Position numbers and translations under genes: made by a program. The notes under the pieces were generated by a model. That model searched no databases. It saw only the letters and a program-made list of their open reading frames with translations, and was not told where the DNA came from. A DNA stretch of 64,000 nt. It comes from Lactococcus lactis (GTDB taxonomy: Bacteria; Bacillota; Bacilli; Lactobacillales; Streptococcaceae). Below, piece by piece: positions 45,924 to 54,762 of this stretch (its first letter is position 1; every line of letters starts with the position of its first letter). The stretch spans positions 496,001-560,000 of the forward strand of contig NZ_CP118969.1 in the NCBI RefSeq assembly GCF_029023865.1, in the 5' to 3' direction.

Positions 45924-45968
45924 ATGACAACACAACAATCTAAAGTCTTTTATTTTTGGTGCAGATAG
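45924..45968 (+). CDS. Possible aromatic-rich leader peptide, 14 codons
   Basis: ATG at 45924, 5 nt after AAAGGAG, opens a 14-codon frame MTTQQSKVFYFWCR ending in TAG. Phe-Tyr-Phe-Trp sit together just before the stop, as expected of a ribosome-stalling attenuator peptide. An intrinsic terminator follows 70 nt later, then a permease gene. GTCTTTT inside the frame (45945-45951) can pair with AAGAAGAC (46035-46042) at the base of that terminator. It could instead be the frameshifted start of a lost gene: one T less in the T5 run would give KVFYFGADSLCLCNWRRYNF. Confidence 0.5.
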   Translation: MTTQQSKVFYFWCR

Positions 45969-46001
45969 TTTGTGTTTATGCAATTGGCGTAGATACAACT
46001 T

Positions 46002-46076
46002 TTGAGTATACTCAAGTTTCTGCGCCGGGATTCAAAGAAGACCGGATAGTAAAAACTATCTGGTCTTTCTTTTTTA
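46002..46076 (+). terminator. Palindrome and intrinsic terminator before the permease gene
   Basis: AAGACCGGATAG (46038-46049) pairs with CTATCTGGTCTT (46056-46067), 12 bp with one G-U, then TTCTTTTTT. Just upstream is the perfect palindrome TTGAGTATACTCAA (46002-46015). The terminator sits inside the leader rather than after a gene, which fits an attenuator. The remaining leader to 46211 shows only a GAAAG/CTTTC hairpin. Confidence 0.8.
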
Positions 46077-46211
46077 ATTTTTTTACCCTTTCTTTCGACT
46101 CTAAAGTAAAATTAATCGTAAAGACCGACTCCAAGCAGGGTTTTGCTAGATGAATGGAAGGGAACTTATAAAAGAAAGCTTTGCTTTCACACATTAGAAA
46201 AGAGGAATTTT

Positions 46212-47561
46212 ATGGAAAATTCTACAGGCTTGAAGTCTTCTTTAAAGACTCGCCACATTGTTATGCTCTCACTTGGGGGAGCGATTGGTTCAGGACTATT
46301 TTTAGGTTCTGGAAAAGTCATTGCACAGGCTGGGCCAAGTGTATTACTCTCATACATCTTAGCTGGACTGACACTTTATGTTGTCATGTATGGTGTTGGG
46401 AAAATGGTCATCCATCAAGATGAACATAAGGCTGGAATGGCCGGAGTTGTTGCTCCTTTTATTGGGGACCACTGGGCGCATTTTGCGGACTGGGTTTACT
46501 GGGCAACTTGGATGGCCGTCCTAATTGCAGAAGAAGCAGGGGTATCAACTTTCCTTGCCATGCTAATTCCTGGAGTGCCATTATGGGTTTTCGCCCTGAT
46601 TGTAGCAGTTCTTGGAACAGCAATTAATCTCTGGTCAGTTAGAGCTTTTGCCGAAACGGAATATTGGCTTGCATTTATTAAAGTCGCTGTTATTTTAATT
46701 TTAATTGCACTCGGAATTTATTTATTAGTTATTAATGATGCTCATCTTGGTTTTGTTGCTGATACCGCTCAAAAAGTATCGACTAAAAGTACAGCACCAA
46801 GCTTTGCTCCTAATGGCTTTTCAGGATTTTTAACTTCATTATTAGTTGTTATTTTCTCATTTGGTGGTTCTGAATTGGCAGCAATTACAGTTGCTGAAAC
46901 GGAAAATCCAAAAGTAGCGATTCCGAGAGCTATTCGAGGTGTTTTAATTCGGATTATTAGTTTTTATGTTATTCCAATCTTTTTATTCTTGCATTTATTA
47001 CCATGGAGCGAAGTTTCAAATCCAGATGCAGCAAGTCCATTTGCTACAATTTTTGCTCGAGTAGGAATTCCACACACTGATAAAATCGTTCTCGTAATTA
47101 TTGTTATTGCAATTTTCTCAGCGGTTAACTCAGCAATTTATGCCACTTCACGCTCACTCTATTCACGCATTCAAGGTTCAAATTCTTATGTGGGTCAAAG
47201 ATTGGGCAAATTATCTAAAAATCAAGTCCCAACGAATGCGATTTTAGTTTCATCATTTGTTTTGTTTATTGGTGTACTTTTGTCAGCAATTTTGGGTGAT
47301 GGATTCTGGCAATTTGTGGCTGGTTCGATTTCATTTACGATTTCAATTGTTTGGATTCTCCTTTTAGTCGCTGCTCTTGTTTTATATTTTAAACATAAAG
47401 AAGTAACGAATTGGTTTGTTAAGTTGGCAACACTTGTTGTGCTTATTGCTTTAACGATTATCTTCATCATGCAAATTGTCACTAATCCATGGACTTTGTC
47501 AGTCTTTGCTCTAGTGATTTGCCTCCTTTCTTACTTTACTTACCGAAAGAAAAAAGCATAA
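46212..47561 (+). CDS. Amino-acid permease, APC superfamily
   Basis: 449 residues with about 12 transmembrane helices. The first contains GGAIGSGLFLGSGKVIAQAGPSVLLSYILAG, the substrate-binding G-SG signature of amino-acid transporters, and FSFGGSELAAITVAETENPKVAIPRAI is the conserved helix 6 region. It belongs to the AAT group of permeases. The transported amino acid cannot be fixed from sequence, although the aromatic-rich leader would suggest an aromatic substrate. I chose ATG 46212 with AGAGGA upstream; an in-frame ATG at 46143 adds 23 charged residues read from the leader. Confidence 0.9.
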   Translation: MENSTGLKSSLKTRHIVMLSLGGAIGSGLFLGSGKVIAQAGPSVLLSYILAGLTLYVVMYGVGKMVIHQDEHKAGMAGVVAPFIGDHWAHFADWVYWATWMAVLIAEEAGVSTFLAMLIPGVPLWVFALIVAVLGTAINLWSVRAFAETEYWLAFIKVAVILILIALGIYLLVINDAHLGFVADTAQKVSTKSTAPSFAPNGFSGFLTSLLVVIFSFGGSELAAITVAETENPKVAIPRAIRGVLIRIISFYVIPIFLFLHLLPWSEVSNPDAASPFATIFARVGIPHTDKIVLVIIVIAIFSAVNSAIYATSRSLYSRIQGSNSYVGQRLGKLSKNQVPTNAILVSSFVLFIGVLLSAILGDGFWQFVAGSISFTISIVWILLLVAALVLYFKHKEVTNWFVKLATLVVLIALTIIFIMQIVTNPWTLSVFALVICLLSYFTYRKKKA

Positions 47562-47565
47562 TAAT

Positions 47566-47601
47566 AAAAAACATTCATTTTAAAAGAATGTTTTTCTTTT
47601 G
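47566..47601. terminator. Terminator between convergent permease and GIY-YIG genes
   Basis: AAAAACATTC/GAATGTTTTTC stem; it overlaps the last codons of the minus-strand gene. Confidence 0.78.
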
Positions 47602-47889
47602 TTTGAGCTCTAGGTATTCAATAAACTTTTCTTTGATTAAATCATTTTTGATAAGTGACAATTTTTGTTTGCGAACAAGTTTATGTTTAAACCACCATTC
47701 ACAAGACATGGCATCATTTTTATTATCAAAATCAACAGAGGCAAGCAGCTTAACTGGCAATCTTGTTTTTGTATATTTCGCCCCTTTACCAGAGTTATGA
47801 GTGGCGAGTCTTTTTTCTAAATCAGTGGTATAGCCACAGTAGAGAGTCTTATCTGAGCATTGTAAAATGTAAGTAAAATATTGGTTCAT
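47575..47889 (-). CDS. GIY-YIG domain protein, UPF0213/YhbQ-like
   Basis: 104 residues, a stand-alone GIY-YIG fold: [45 protein letters not shown], with the catalytic Tyr pair and the Arg of LEKRL, and a conserved Glu in CEWWFKHK. YhbQ-like proteins have nuclease activity on branched DNA in vitro in some cases; the cellular role is open. The ATG overlaps the stop of the upstream phosphatase gene (ATGA), so they form a two-gene operon. Confidence 0.88.
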   Translation of the reverse strand: MNQYFTYILQCSDKTLYCGYTTDLEKRLATHNSGKGAKYTKTRLPVKLLASVDFDNKNDAMSCEWWFKHKLVRKQKLSLIKNDLIKEKFIEYLELKQKKNILLK

Positions 47890-48410
47890 AAGTTTTTTTC
47901 TAAAATAGTGAGAAATTCAAAAGGAGTAAATTCATGAGTAGGCTCCCAAATCTTTTGAAATTGATTGATCATTCCATTGTGAGAAACAATGAGAATATTT
48001 TGAGCAGAAGGAAAAAGTTGAGGAAGTTTTTCTAAAAATATTTTAGCACGTTCATGAATAGAAGCAAGAGATTCAATACCTAAAGTAAGATTTTCTTCAT
48101 TTTCTATATTAAGTTGTGCCCAATCTCGATTTTCTTTTGTTTGATTTTCCAATTTTCCAAGGCCTCGTTCACGTAATAAAGGTTCAAAGAGTAGTAAGGC
48201 TCCTATTTTATTAGAAATTATCATTGCAGTTTCCTTAGCACCTTGTAAATCTGATGATAAAATCAAGTCAAATTTTACTGACGAAAGTTTGTCAGCTAAA
48301 ATTTCGGACTGTTGAATTCCTGTGCCAGTGAGAGGACTGTTCAACCAACCCGTCAGCAAATTTTGCTGAATACTTCGCGTTTCACCATGTCTGACTAAAT
48401 ATAATTTCAT
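47886..48410 (-). CDS. Histidine phosphatase (phosphoglycerate mutase-like) family protein
   Basis: 174 residues, starting [34 protein letters not shown], which carries the RHG phosphohistidine motif and the second catalytic Arg region. The second catalytic His is in [13 protein letters not shown]. Small members are broad-specificity phosphatases rather than glycolytic mutases. It is divergent from the gene at 48479. Confidence 0.88.
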   Translation of the reverse strand: MKLYLVRHGETRSIQQNLLTGWLNSPLTGTGIQQSEILADKLSSVKFDLILSSDLQGAKETAMIISNKIGALLLFEPLLRERGLGKLENQTKENRDWAQLNIENEENLTLGIESLASIHERAKIFLEKLPQLFPSAQNILIVSHNGMINQFQKIWEPTHEFTPFEFLTILEKNL

Positions 48411-48463
48411 AGTCAGATTATACCATTTAACGTAGCCAAAGTTAAGAGCTAGCTTGCCATTCG

Positions 48464-48472
48464 TGGTATAAT
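48464..48472 (+). promoter_or_regulatory. Extended -10 promoter placing +1 at a start codon (second case)
   Basis: TGGTATAAT at 48464-48472; six nucleotides then ATG 48479. The geometry is identical to 43306-43321. Confidence 0.65.
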
Positions 48473-48478
48473 AAGAGT

Positions 48479-49117
48479 ATGATTACTTCACTTACGATTC
48501 TTTCAAGTCTTGCAATAATTGTAACCGCAGTTATTGCTTTTGCGGAATATCAAGCTGGAAAAAGACGTCATTCAACCACTCTATCTATCGAAATGCTTCA
48601 TAAGCAAAAAGACGATTTTATTAAATGGTTTTATGATTATCTTCATATCTCACAAGTGTTGATGCGAGTAACAATTCAACTTAACATGGACCGCTTAGAA
48701 CAACGTCATTTTGAAAGTACAAATGACTCTAGTAATCAGCGACGCATTATTCGTATTAATGAGAATACGATGTCAAGAGATCGTAATGCAGCAGATTTAA
48801 ATTATCAAATGATGCTTTTAAATCTGGTGATTGATGACCGTAAGCCTTATTTTGAAAATACTCAGATCAAGGTCCGCTCAAATTTTGAGACATTAATGCA
48901 TGACATCAATGAATTTACAAGAAAAATTCATGTAGAGTATGATGAAAAAATGAAAGATAATGATGACGCAGGTTGTCGTTCTATAATGAATGAAGCTCGA
49001 AAGATGGCTAGAAATACGATGGAGGCTATCGAAAAATCTAATCATGAAATGGGTGAGCAAGTCAAACATGATATTCAAGCACTCGAAGATGAAGTAGAAC
49101 ATTATTTTAAAAAATAA
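48479..49117 (+). CDS. Membrane-anchored helical protein of unknown function, probably leaderless
   Basis: 212 residues: one N-terminal transmembrane helix (about 3-23), then a long helical, charged cytoplasmic region with coiled-coil character (FETLMHDINEFTRKIHVEYDEKMKDNDD; a C-terminal helix rich in Glu/His). It resembles phage- or defence-associated DUF4760-type proteins only in layout; I do not assign a family. No Shine-Dalgarno is present, and the -10 implies an mRNA beginning at or next to the ATG. Confidence 0.75.
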   Translation: MITSLTILSSLAIIVTAVIAFAEYQAGKRRHSTTLSIEMLHKQKDDFIKWFYDYLHISQVLMRVTIQLNMDRLEQRHFESTNDSSNQRRIIRINENTMSRDRNAADLNYQMMLLNLVIDDRKPYFENTQIKVRSNFETLMHDINEFTRKIHVEYDEKMKDNDDAGCRSIMNEARKMARNTMEAIEKSNHEMGEQVKHDIQALEDEVEHYFKK

Positions 49118-49195
49118 AAAAACATGAATATACACCTTCACTATGGAGAAGACACCAATATCTGCAATCAAAACAAAATAATAAAAGGAAAATAA

Positions 49196-52018
49196 ATGCC
49201 ACAAGATAAAATAGTAATACATGGTGCACGTGAGCACAATTTAAAAAATATAGATGTTGAAATTCCAAGAGATAAATTAGTTGTTGTTACTGGGGTTTCA
49301 GGGTCTGGGAAATCATCTCTGGCCTTTGAAACTTTATATGCAGAAGGTCAACGTCGATATGTTGAATCTTTGTCAGCTTATGCCAGACAGTTTTTAGGAA
49401 ATATGGATAAACCAGATGTTGATTCAATTGATGGTTTGTCGCCAGCAATCTCTATTGACCAAAAAACAACTTCTAAAAATCCTCGCTCAACAGTCGGGAC
49501 GGTTACGGAAATTAATGACTATTTGCGTCTATTATACGCCCGTGTTGGGACGCCATATTGTGTGAATGGTCATGGAAAAATTTCGGCACAGTCAGTTGAA
49601 GAAATTGTTGAACAAATTCTTGAACTCCCTGAAAAAACACGTTTACAAATTCTCGCTCCTGTCGTACGTACCAAAAAAGGGACTCATGTTAAAATGTTTG
49701 AGCGTATCCAAAAAGATGGTTATGTTCGTGTTCGTGTTGATGGCGAAGTTTATGATATTTCAGAAGTTCCAGAACTTGATAAAAATAAAAAGCACAACAT
49801 TGAAATTGTCATTGACCGGATTGTTGTAAAAGAAGGAATTCGTTCGCGTCTTTTTGACTCTGTAGAGGCTGCGCTTCATCAGGCTGAGGGTTATGTTATT
49901 GTTGATAAAATGGATGGTTCAGAGCTTTTATTTAGTGAATTTTATGCCTGTCCAGTTTGTGGATTTACTGTTCCAGAACTTGAACCACGCCTCTTCTCAT
50001 TCAATGCTCCTTTTGGCTCATGCCCAGATTGTGATGGTTTAGGAGTTAAATTGGAACCCGATGTCGATTTATTGATTCCTGATACAAGCAAAACACTGCG
50101 TGAGGGAGCAATTATCTATTGGTATGGGAAAGCCTCAACTTATTACCCTGCTCTTTTAGAGCAAGCAATGGAGCAATTCGGCATTGATTTAGATAGGCCT
50201 TGGGAAAAACTGTCAGAAAAAGAACAACAAATTGTTTTATATGGAAATGGAGATAAACTTTTCCATTTTCTGCACGAAGGAGATTTTGGATTACGTGACC
50301 AAGATATGACCTTTGTTGGGGTCATTCCTAATCTTTGGCGGCGTTATCGTTCAGGAATGAGCGAGTCAGCTAGAGAAATGGCGCGTTCTTACATGACTGA
50401 ATTGACTTGTACGACTTGTCATGGTTATCGTTTAAATGATCAAGCACTTTCTGTTAAAGTGGGAGAGAAAAATATTGCTGAATTTTCAATTCTGTCAATT
50501 GGCGATACGCTTGATTATGTGAAAAGTTTAGTTCTTTCTGCAAATAATGAAATTATCGCAAAACCTATTTTGAAAGAAATTAAAGACCGTTTGACTTTCT
50601 TGAAAAATGTTGGTTTGGATTATCTTACGCTATCTCGTTCAAGCGGAACACTCTCTGGTGGAGAGTCACAACGCATTCGTTTAGCGACACAAATTGGTTC
50701 AAATTTATCAGGCGTTTTGTATATTTTGGATGAACCTTCCATTGGTTTACATCAAAGAGATAATGACAGACTGATTGAGTCTTTACAAAAGATGCGTGAT
50801 TTGGGGAATACGTTAATTGTCGTTGAACATGATGAGGACACGATGATGGCAGCCGATTGGCTTATTGATGTTGGGCCTGGGGCAGGTGATTTAGGAGGTG
50901 AAATTATTGCCTCTGGAACACCAAAACAAGTCATGAAAAATAAAAAATCACTGACAGGGCAATATTTGTCAGGAAAAAGAGCCATTCCAGTTCCCGAAAA
51001 ACGTCGAGCCATTGATAAGAAAAAAATGGTCAAGATTACAGGTGCAAGTGAGAACAACTTGCAAAACCTTGACGTTGAGTTTCCAATGGGAGTTATGACG
51101 GCTGTAACTGGGGTTTCTGGTTCTGGTAAATCAACTTTAGTTAACAGTATTTTAAAGAAATCATTAGCTCAAAAATTGAATCACAACTCAGAGAAACCTG
51201 GTAAGCATAAAAAAATTACTGGTTATGAAGGAATTGAGCGTTTGATTGATATTGACCAAAGTCCAATTGGTCGAACTCCACGTTCAAATCCGGCTACTTA
51301 TACCAGCGTCTTTGATGACATTCGTGATTTATTTGCCAATACAAATGAAGCAAAAATTCGTGGTTATAAAAAAGGACGTTTCTCATTTAATGTTAAAGGT
51401 GGACGTTGTGAAGCCTGTTCTGGTGATGGAATCATCAAAATTGAAATGCATTTCTTGCCGGATGTTTATGTTCCATGTGAAGTTTGCCATGGCAGACGTT
51501 ACAATTCAGAAACTTTAGAAGTTCATTATAAAGGGAAGAATATTTCGGAAGTACTCGATATGCGCGTGTCTGATGGCTTGGAATTCTTCCGTCATATTCC
51601 AAAAATTGAACGTAAACTCCAAACGATTGTTGATGTAGGTTTGGGATATGTGACGCTTGGACAACCGGCAACTACTTTATCAGGAGGGGAAGCTCAACGG
51701 ATGAAATTAGCTTCTGAATTACAAAAACGTTCAAATGGTAAAGCTTTTTATATCTTGGATGAACCAACAACTGGTTTGCACAGTGAAGATATTGCGACCC
51801 TGATTCAAGTATTAGACCGTTTGGTTGAACAAGGAAATACGATTGTTGTCATTGAACATAATTTGGACGTTATTAAAACAGCAGATTACATCATCGACTT
51901 AGGTCCAGAAGGTGGTGCTGGTGGTGGAACAATTCTTGCTAAAGGAAGACCAGAAGAAGTTGCAAAAGTTGCTGACAGCTATACTGGTCAGTATTTGAAA
52001 GCAAAATTGGAAAAATAA
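49196..52018 (+). CDS. uvrA: Excinuclease ABC subunit A
   Basis: Damage-recognition ATPase of nucleotide excision repair. 940 residues, full length. The first Walker [10 protein letters not shown] lies near 33 and the second GVSGSGKST near 640. Two ABC signatures ([24 protein letters not shown]) and zinc-finger Cys pairs (CPVC...CPDC; CEAC...CEVC) are present. AAAGGAAAA precedes the ATG. No LexA- or HdiR-type site was identified upstream. Confidence 0.98.
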   Translation: MPQDKIVIHGAREHNLKNIDVEIPRDKLVVVTGVSGSGKSSLAFETLYAEGQRRYVESLSAYARQFLGNMDKPDVDSIDGLSPAISIDQKTTSKNPRSTVGTVTEINDYLRLLYARVGTPYCVNGHGKISAQSVEEIVEQILELPEKTRLQILAPVVRTKKGTHVKMFERIQKDGYVRVRVDGEVYDISEVPELDKNKKHNIEIVIDRIVVKEGIRSRLFDSVEAALHQAEGYVIVDKMDGSELLFSEFYACPVCGFTVPELEPRLFSFNAPFGSCPDCDGLGVKLEPDVDLLIPDTSKTLREGAIIYWYGKASTYYPALLEQAMEQFGIDLDRPWEKLSEKEQQIVLYGNGDKLFHFLHEGDFGLRDQDMTFVGVIPNLWRRYRSGMSESAREMARSYMTELTCTTCHGYRLNDQALSVKVGEKNIAEFSILSIGDTLDYVKSLVLSANNEIIAKPILKEIKDRLTFLKNVGLDYLTLSRSSGTLSGGESQRIRLATQIGSNLSGVLYILDEPSIGLHQRDNDRLIESLQKMRDLGNTLIVVEHDEDTMMAADWLIDVGPGAGDLGGEIIASGTPKQVMKNKKSLTGQYLSGKRAIPVPEKRRAIDKKKMVKITGASENNLQNLDVEFPMGVMTAVTGVSGSGKSTLVNSILKKSLAQKLNHNSEKPGKHKKITGYEGIERLIDIDQSPIGRTPRSNPATYTSVFDDIRDLFANTNEAKIRGYKKGRFSFNVKGGRCEACSGDGIIKIEMHFLPDVYVPCEVCHGRRYNSETLEVHYKGKNISEVLDMRVSDGLEFFRHIPKIERKLQTIVDVGLGYVTLGQPATTLSGGEAQRMKLASELQKRSNGKAFYILDEPTTGLHSEDIATLIQVLDRLVEQGNTIVVIEHNLDVIKTADYIIDLGPEGGAGGGTILAKGRPEEVAKVADSYTGQYLKAKLEK

Positions 52019-52139
52019 GACTGATGGAAATTTAGACTTGTAATTAAAAGACTTGTCAGTAAGTGTAGAGGGTTGATAAAACTGTCAGCTTCACTGCCAG
52101 TTCCTTTATTCACCGATAAAATGCTTCCTCCGGTCGCAT

Positions 52140-52195
52140 TTTACTGACAGAATTTATCTTAGAAATATTTATTAGATAAGCTTTCTGTCAGTAAG
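52140..52195 (+). repeat. Inverted repeat-word pair between uvrA and the glycosylase gene
   Basis: TTACTGACAG (52141-52150) continuing AATTTATCT pairs with AGATAAGC then TTTCTGTCAGTAAG (52182-52195). Two further half copies lie at 52053-52062 and 52082-52088. The 232-nt interval shows no gene. Confidence 0.72.
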
Positions 52196-52205
52196 TTTTA
52201 CAATA

Positions 52206-52239
52206 AAAAGCGTAATCTATAAACTTAGATTACGCTTTT
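52206..52239 (+). terminator. Terminator-like hairpin abutting a Shine-Dalgarno
   Basis: AAAAGCGTAATCTA (52206-52219) pairs perfectly with TAGATTACGCTTTT (52226-52239). Only four T follow before GAGGAAAG, the ribosome site of the next gene. It could be a leaky terminator or a 5' mRNA hairpin. Confidence 0.65.
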
Positions 52240-52250
52240 GAGGAAAGAAA

Positions 52251-52832
52251 ATGGATAAATTTAAGGAAATTTTTGAAGCGATTAAAGCTGACCCACAGAA
52301 CAAAGAATATACAAAAGAAGGGATAGAGCCGCTTTATTCTGTCCATAAAGAAGCAAAAATTTGTATTATTGGTCAGGCGCCAGGTATTCGAGCACAAGAA
52401 TCACGACTCTTTTGGAATGATCCGTCAGGTGACCGCCTGCGTGATTGGCTTGGAATTGACCGAACCACTTTTTATGAGTCAAATAAAATATCTATTTTGC
52501 CTTTAGATTTTTATTTTCCTGGAAAAGGAAAATCAGGTGATCTGCCACCTCGGGCAGGTTTTGCTCAAAAATGGCATAAAGAACTTTTAGAAGAAATGCC
52601 TGAGATTGAACTTTTTATTCTAGTAGGTTCTTATGCCATAAAGTATTATTTAAATTTAAAATCATCAGCAAAAACAACAGAAGTGATTCGTGATTTTGAA
52701 GCTTACTTACCAAAATATTTTCCGCTTGTTCATCCCAGCCCACGAAATAATATTTGGTTAGCCAAAAATCCGTGGTTTGAGCCTGAACTTTTACCAGAAC
52801 TAAAAAAAAGAGTTGCTCAATTAATGAAATAA
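52251..52832 (+). CDS. Uracil-DNA glycosylase family protein
   Basis: 193 residues with the glycosylase superfamily pattern: IIGQAPGIRAQESRLFW (motif GQAPG near 38), WNDPSGDRLRDWLGI, and the C-terminal HPSPRNNIWLAKNPWF (HPSPRN motif). It differs from the canonical Ung family, so substrate range is uncertain. GAGGAAAG is 3-10 nt before the ATG. It may work with uvrA in repair but appears separately transcribed. Confidence 0.86.
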   Translation: MDKFKEIFEAIKADPQNKEYTKEGIEPLYSVHKEAKICIIGQAPGIRAQESRLFWNDPSGDRLRDWLGIDRTTFYESNKISILPLDFYFPGKGKSGDLPPRAGFAQKWHKELLEEMPEIELFILVGSYAIKYYLNLKSSAKTTEVIRDFEAYLPKYFPLVHPSPRNNIWLAKNPWFEPELLPELKKRVAQLMK

Positions 52833-52855
52833 ATTACTGACAGGCTGTCAGTAAT
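52833..52855 (+). terminator. Repeat-word hairpin after the glycosylase gene
   Basis: ATTACTGACAG-G-CTGTCAGTAAT: 11-bp arms with one base between them, starting one base after the stop codon. Confidence 0.7.
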
Positions 52856-52857
52856 AA

Positions 52858-52890
52858 AAAAAGTTACTGACAGTATGTTAGTAACTTTTT
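52858..52890 (+). terminator. Terminator of the glycosylase gene
   Basis: AAAAAGTTACTGACA (52858-52872) pairs with TGTTAGTAACTTTTT (52876-52890), followed by further T. This marks the left edge of the prophage-like island. Confidence 0.82.
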
Positions 52891-52968
52891 TATATCCAAT
52901 TACTCAATATATTTTTCTGACATCACTATTTTCAGATTTTAAGCCAATGTATTCAAATTATGCCAGTT

Positions 52969-53553
52969 CTATCCATAGGATATCTTCTGAAATTCTTTTT
53001 CCGCCAACTCATACAAACAATGATTCAGATGGTAATGGTCCAAAAATTGATAAATATTAACCGATTCAATCACATCAAAATAGCTAATATAATCAACAAT
53101 ATAGTCATGCATTTCCTGTTTATTAATAGTGACTTTGATTTCATCCTCAAATATTTCAGTAATTGCTTGGTGCATTTCCGAATATTCTTTGCTGATAATT
53201 GAATAAGCTAATTCAAAAGGTGCATCTGTCGTATCAACAAAGACATTAAAATATTCATAACTTCCGCCATTAGCTTCAAATATCTCCCAGAGAAGAAGAA
53301 TCGCTTCATGGTTTGCTCTTACCTCTTGCGGATTTATTGCGTCGAAGTATTCTCCACGATGATTGTCTTTATTAAGAATATGGATCAGTTCATGAGCGAC
53401 TTCAAAAGGAGAAGCATCCTTGAAATTATAAACCATTATTTTGTTATCCACATTAACCACCGCAGCTATTGGAAAAGTATCTACTGCAAAAATCTCAAAG
53501 CCACATTTTTCAATTTCTTTGAGGAGATAGTCTAAAAGCTCCTGTCTGCCCAT
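52969..53553 (-). CDS. ImmA/IrrE-type metallopeptidase
   Basis: 194 residues with the zinc motif in VAHELIHILN (HExxH) near residue 85 and a downstream acidic ligand region (NPQEVRANHEAILLL). Proteins of this family cleave the partner repressor encoded next to them (ImmA/ImmR of ICEBs1, IrrE/DdrO). Here it lies 11 nt downstream of the repressor gene, on the same strand, with TAAGGAGG 7 nt before the ATG. It is therefore the probable derepression switch of the island. Confidence 0.9.
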   Translation of the reverse strand: MGRQELLDYLLKEIEKCGFEIFAVDTFPIAAVVNVDNKIMVYNFKDASPFEVAHELIHILNKDNHRGEYFDAINPQEVRANHEAILLLWEIFEANGGSYEYFNVFVDTTDAPFELAYSIISKEYSEMHQAITEIFEDEIKVTINKQEMHDYIVDYISYFDVIESVNIYQFLDHYHLNHCLYELAEKEFQKISYG

Positions 53554-53564
53554 AGAAAACCTCC

Positions 53565-54140
53565 TTATTTATCCTTATCTTCCAAACGTTTCCCAAGAGC
53601 AAGTTTCATGGCATTTTTTATTTCATCAGTCAAAGGTTTGCCGTCAAATGAAACCCATTTATCCCAATCAACTTTGCTATCATCTACTAAATCAGCCAGA
53701 TCAACAGTTTGGTTTTGTTCTCCATTTTTCAAAGCAACAATTTTTGTACTTTCTTTTTCTTGCTCTTTTTTTTCATTTTTAGCAAAACTAAGAACTTTTT
53801 CCTGCCGTATATCATTTAGAGACTTGCTGACTTCCACTATTTCGGCCACAGTTGAAGTTTGTTCTTGCTTACTTTGCCAATCCTCTAAAGAGTAGCCTTT
53901 TTTATATGAAGGATCAATATCAGATTTTAATATTCCTAAGCTATCAGAAATTTTTTGAAGATTACCCGCATTAGGTCTCGTGACTCCTTTTATATAGCCG
54001 GATAATGTTGTTGGAGGAATTCCAGCTTTTCTAGCAAATTCAGCTTGCGAAACTCCTTTTTCTTTTATTTTTTGTCTAATATTATTAGAAATAAGTTTTT
54101 TTAATTCCTCTTCTTGAGGTGTTAAAGTTCCTCTTCCCAT
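53565..54140 (-). CDS. cI-like phage repressor, XRE helix-turn-helix
   Basis: 191 residues: N-terminal HTH (IRQKIKEKGVSQAEFARKAGIPPTTLSGYIKGVTRPNAGNLQKISDSLGI, about residues 18-68), then a Lys/Glu-rich linker and a C-terminal VDLADLVDDSKVDWDKWVSFDGKPLTDEIKNAM segment common in lactococcal phage repressors that pair with ImmA/IrrE. No S24 peptidase domain is seen, so inactivation would need the neighbouring protease. It is transcribed from a promoter whose spacer contains an operator half-site, which implies autoregulation. Confidence 0.92.
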   Translation of the reverse strand: MGRGTLTPQEEELKKLISNNIRQKIKEKGVSQAEFARKAGIPPTTLSGYIKGVTRPNAGNLQKISDSLGILKSDIDPSYKKGYSLEDWQSKQEQTSTVAEIVEVSKSLNDIRQEKVLSFAKNEKKEQEKESTKIVALKNGEQNQTVDLADLVDDSKVDWDKWVSFDGKPLTDEIKNAMKLALGKRLEDKDK

Positions 54141-54175
54141 TATTTCATCACTTTCTTGAAATTTATTCTACCGTT

Positions 54176-54204
54176 ATTATAACGAATTAAACAGTATAAA
54201 TCAA
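54176..54204 (-). promoter_or_regulatory. Repressor promoter with operator half in the spacer
   Basis: On the minus strand TTGATT (54204-54199), 17-bp spacer, TATAAT (54181-54176). The spacer contains TACTGTTTAA (54196-54187), half of the palindrome found in the divergent promoter. Confidence 0.8.
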
Positions 54205-54234
54205 TGGAATTTAATATAATATATGTAATTTTTC

Positions 54235-54263
54235 TTGACATACTGTTTAAACAGTATTATAAT
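54235..54263 (+). promoter_or_regulatory. Rightward lytic-type promoter with a palindromic operator
   Basis: TTGACA (54235-54240), exactly 17 bp, TATAAT (54258-54263). The spacer is filled by the perfect 16-bp palindrome TACTGTTTAAACAGTA (54241-54256). A repressor bound there would exclude RNA polymerase. It lies 59 bp from the divergent repressor promoter. Further AAACAGTA-type half sites lie at about 54454 and 54523. Confidence 0.85.
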
Positions 54264-54762
54264 AAATCCAAGAATTAGATGATAGAGATCATAAATAATC
54301 GTCTTTTTTAGTAAATTATTTATTTATATCTGTATTAGCAAAGTTTAAAGGCATTAAAGTTGAGAAAAAATAAATAGGGGTGAGTCGGTGTATCAGAAAC
54401 ATTATCACCAATAATTTACCAATATTTATAGATTTTTTAATAATACACTAATTATACAGTATTTTTATTAAAATCTTAGAAAGAAAGAGGAGAATATCAA
54501 TAATACGAGATGGACTAGTGTCAAACAGTATGGTCATAATCAATTTACTTCTGGAGGCGAATAGAGTTTGCCAGAATAGGAAGTTGCCCTATAGTTAAGA
54601 AAAATAAAAGGGGTTTATAAAATTGAGCTTCCATGATAAGGGATGGTATCAAAAAGGTATCTAGCGCGTGTAACACTTGAAAAATAGGAATTTGAATAAG
54701 GAACTGATACAGAATTAAATTACTTTTAGAACATAGTAACAAAAATGATTAAGGAGGGGACA
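54264..54762 (+). other. Degenerate early region of the prophage remnant
   Basis: 500 nt without a convincing gene where a phage would carry cro, antirepressor and replication genes. Short coding fragments remain. GAGGAG near 54490 is followed by a frame reading NNTRWTSVKQYGHNQF without a normal start codon. AAAGGGG near 54610 is followed by a TTG-started 13-codon frame, MSFHDKGWYQKGI. These look like decayed phage genes. Confidence 0.5.

Noticed and set aside
45956-46153. 65-codon plus-strand frame over the permease leader
   Set aside because: It runs through the intrinsic terminator and its T tract and has no ribosome site; the 14-codon frame with AAAGGAG is the better candidate.
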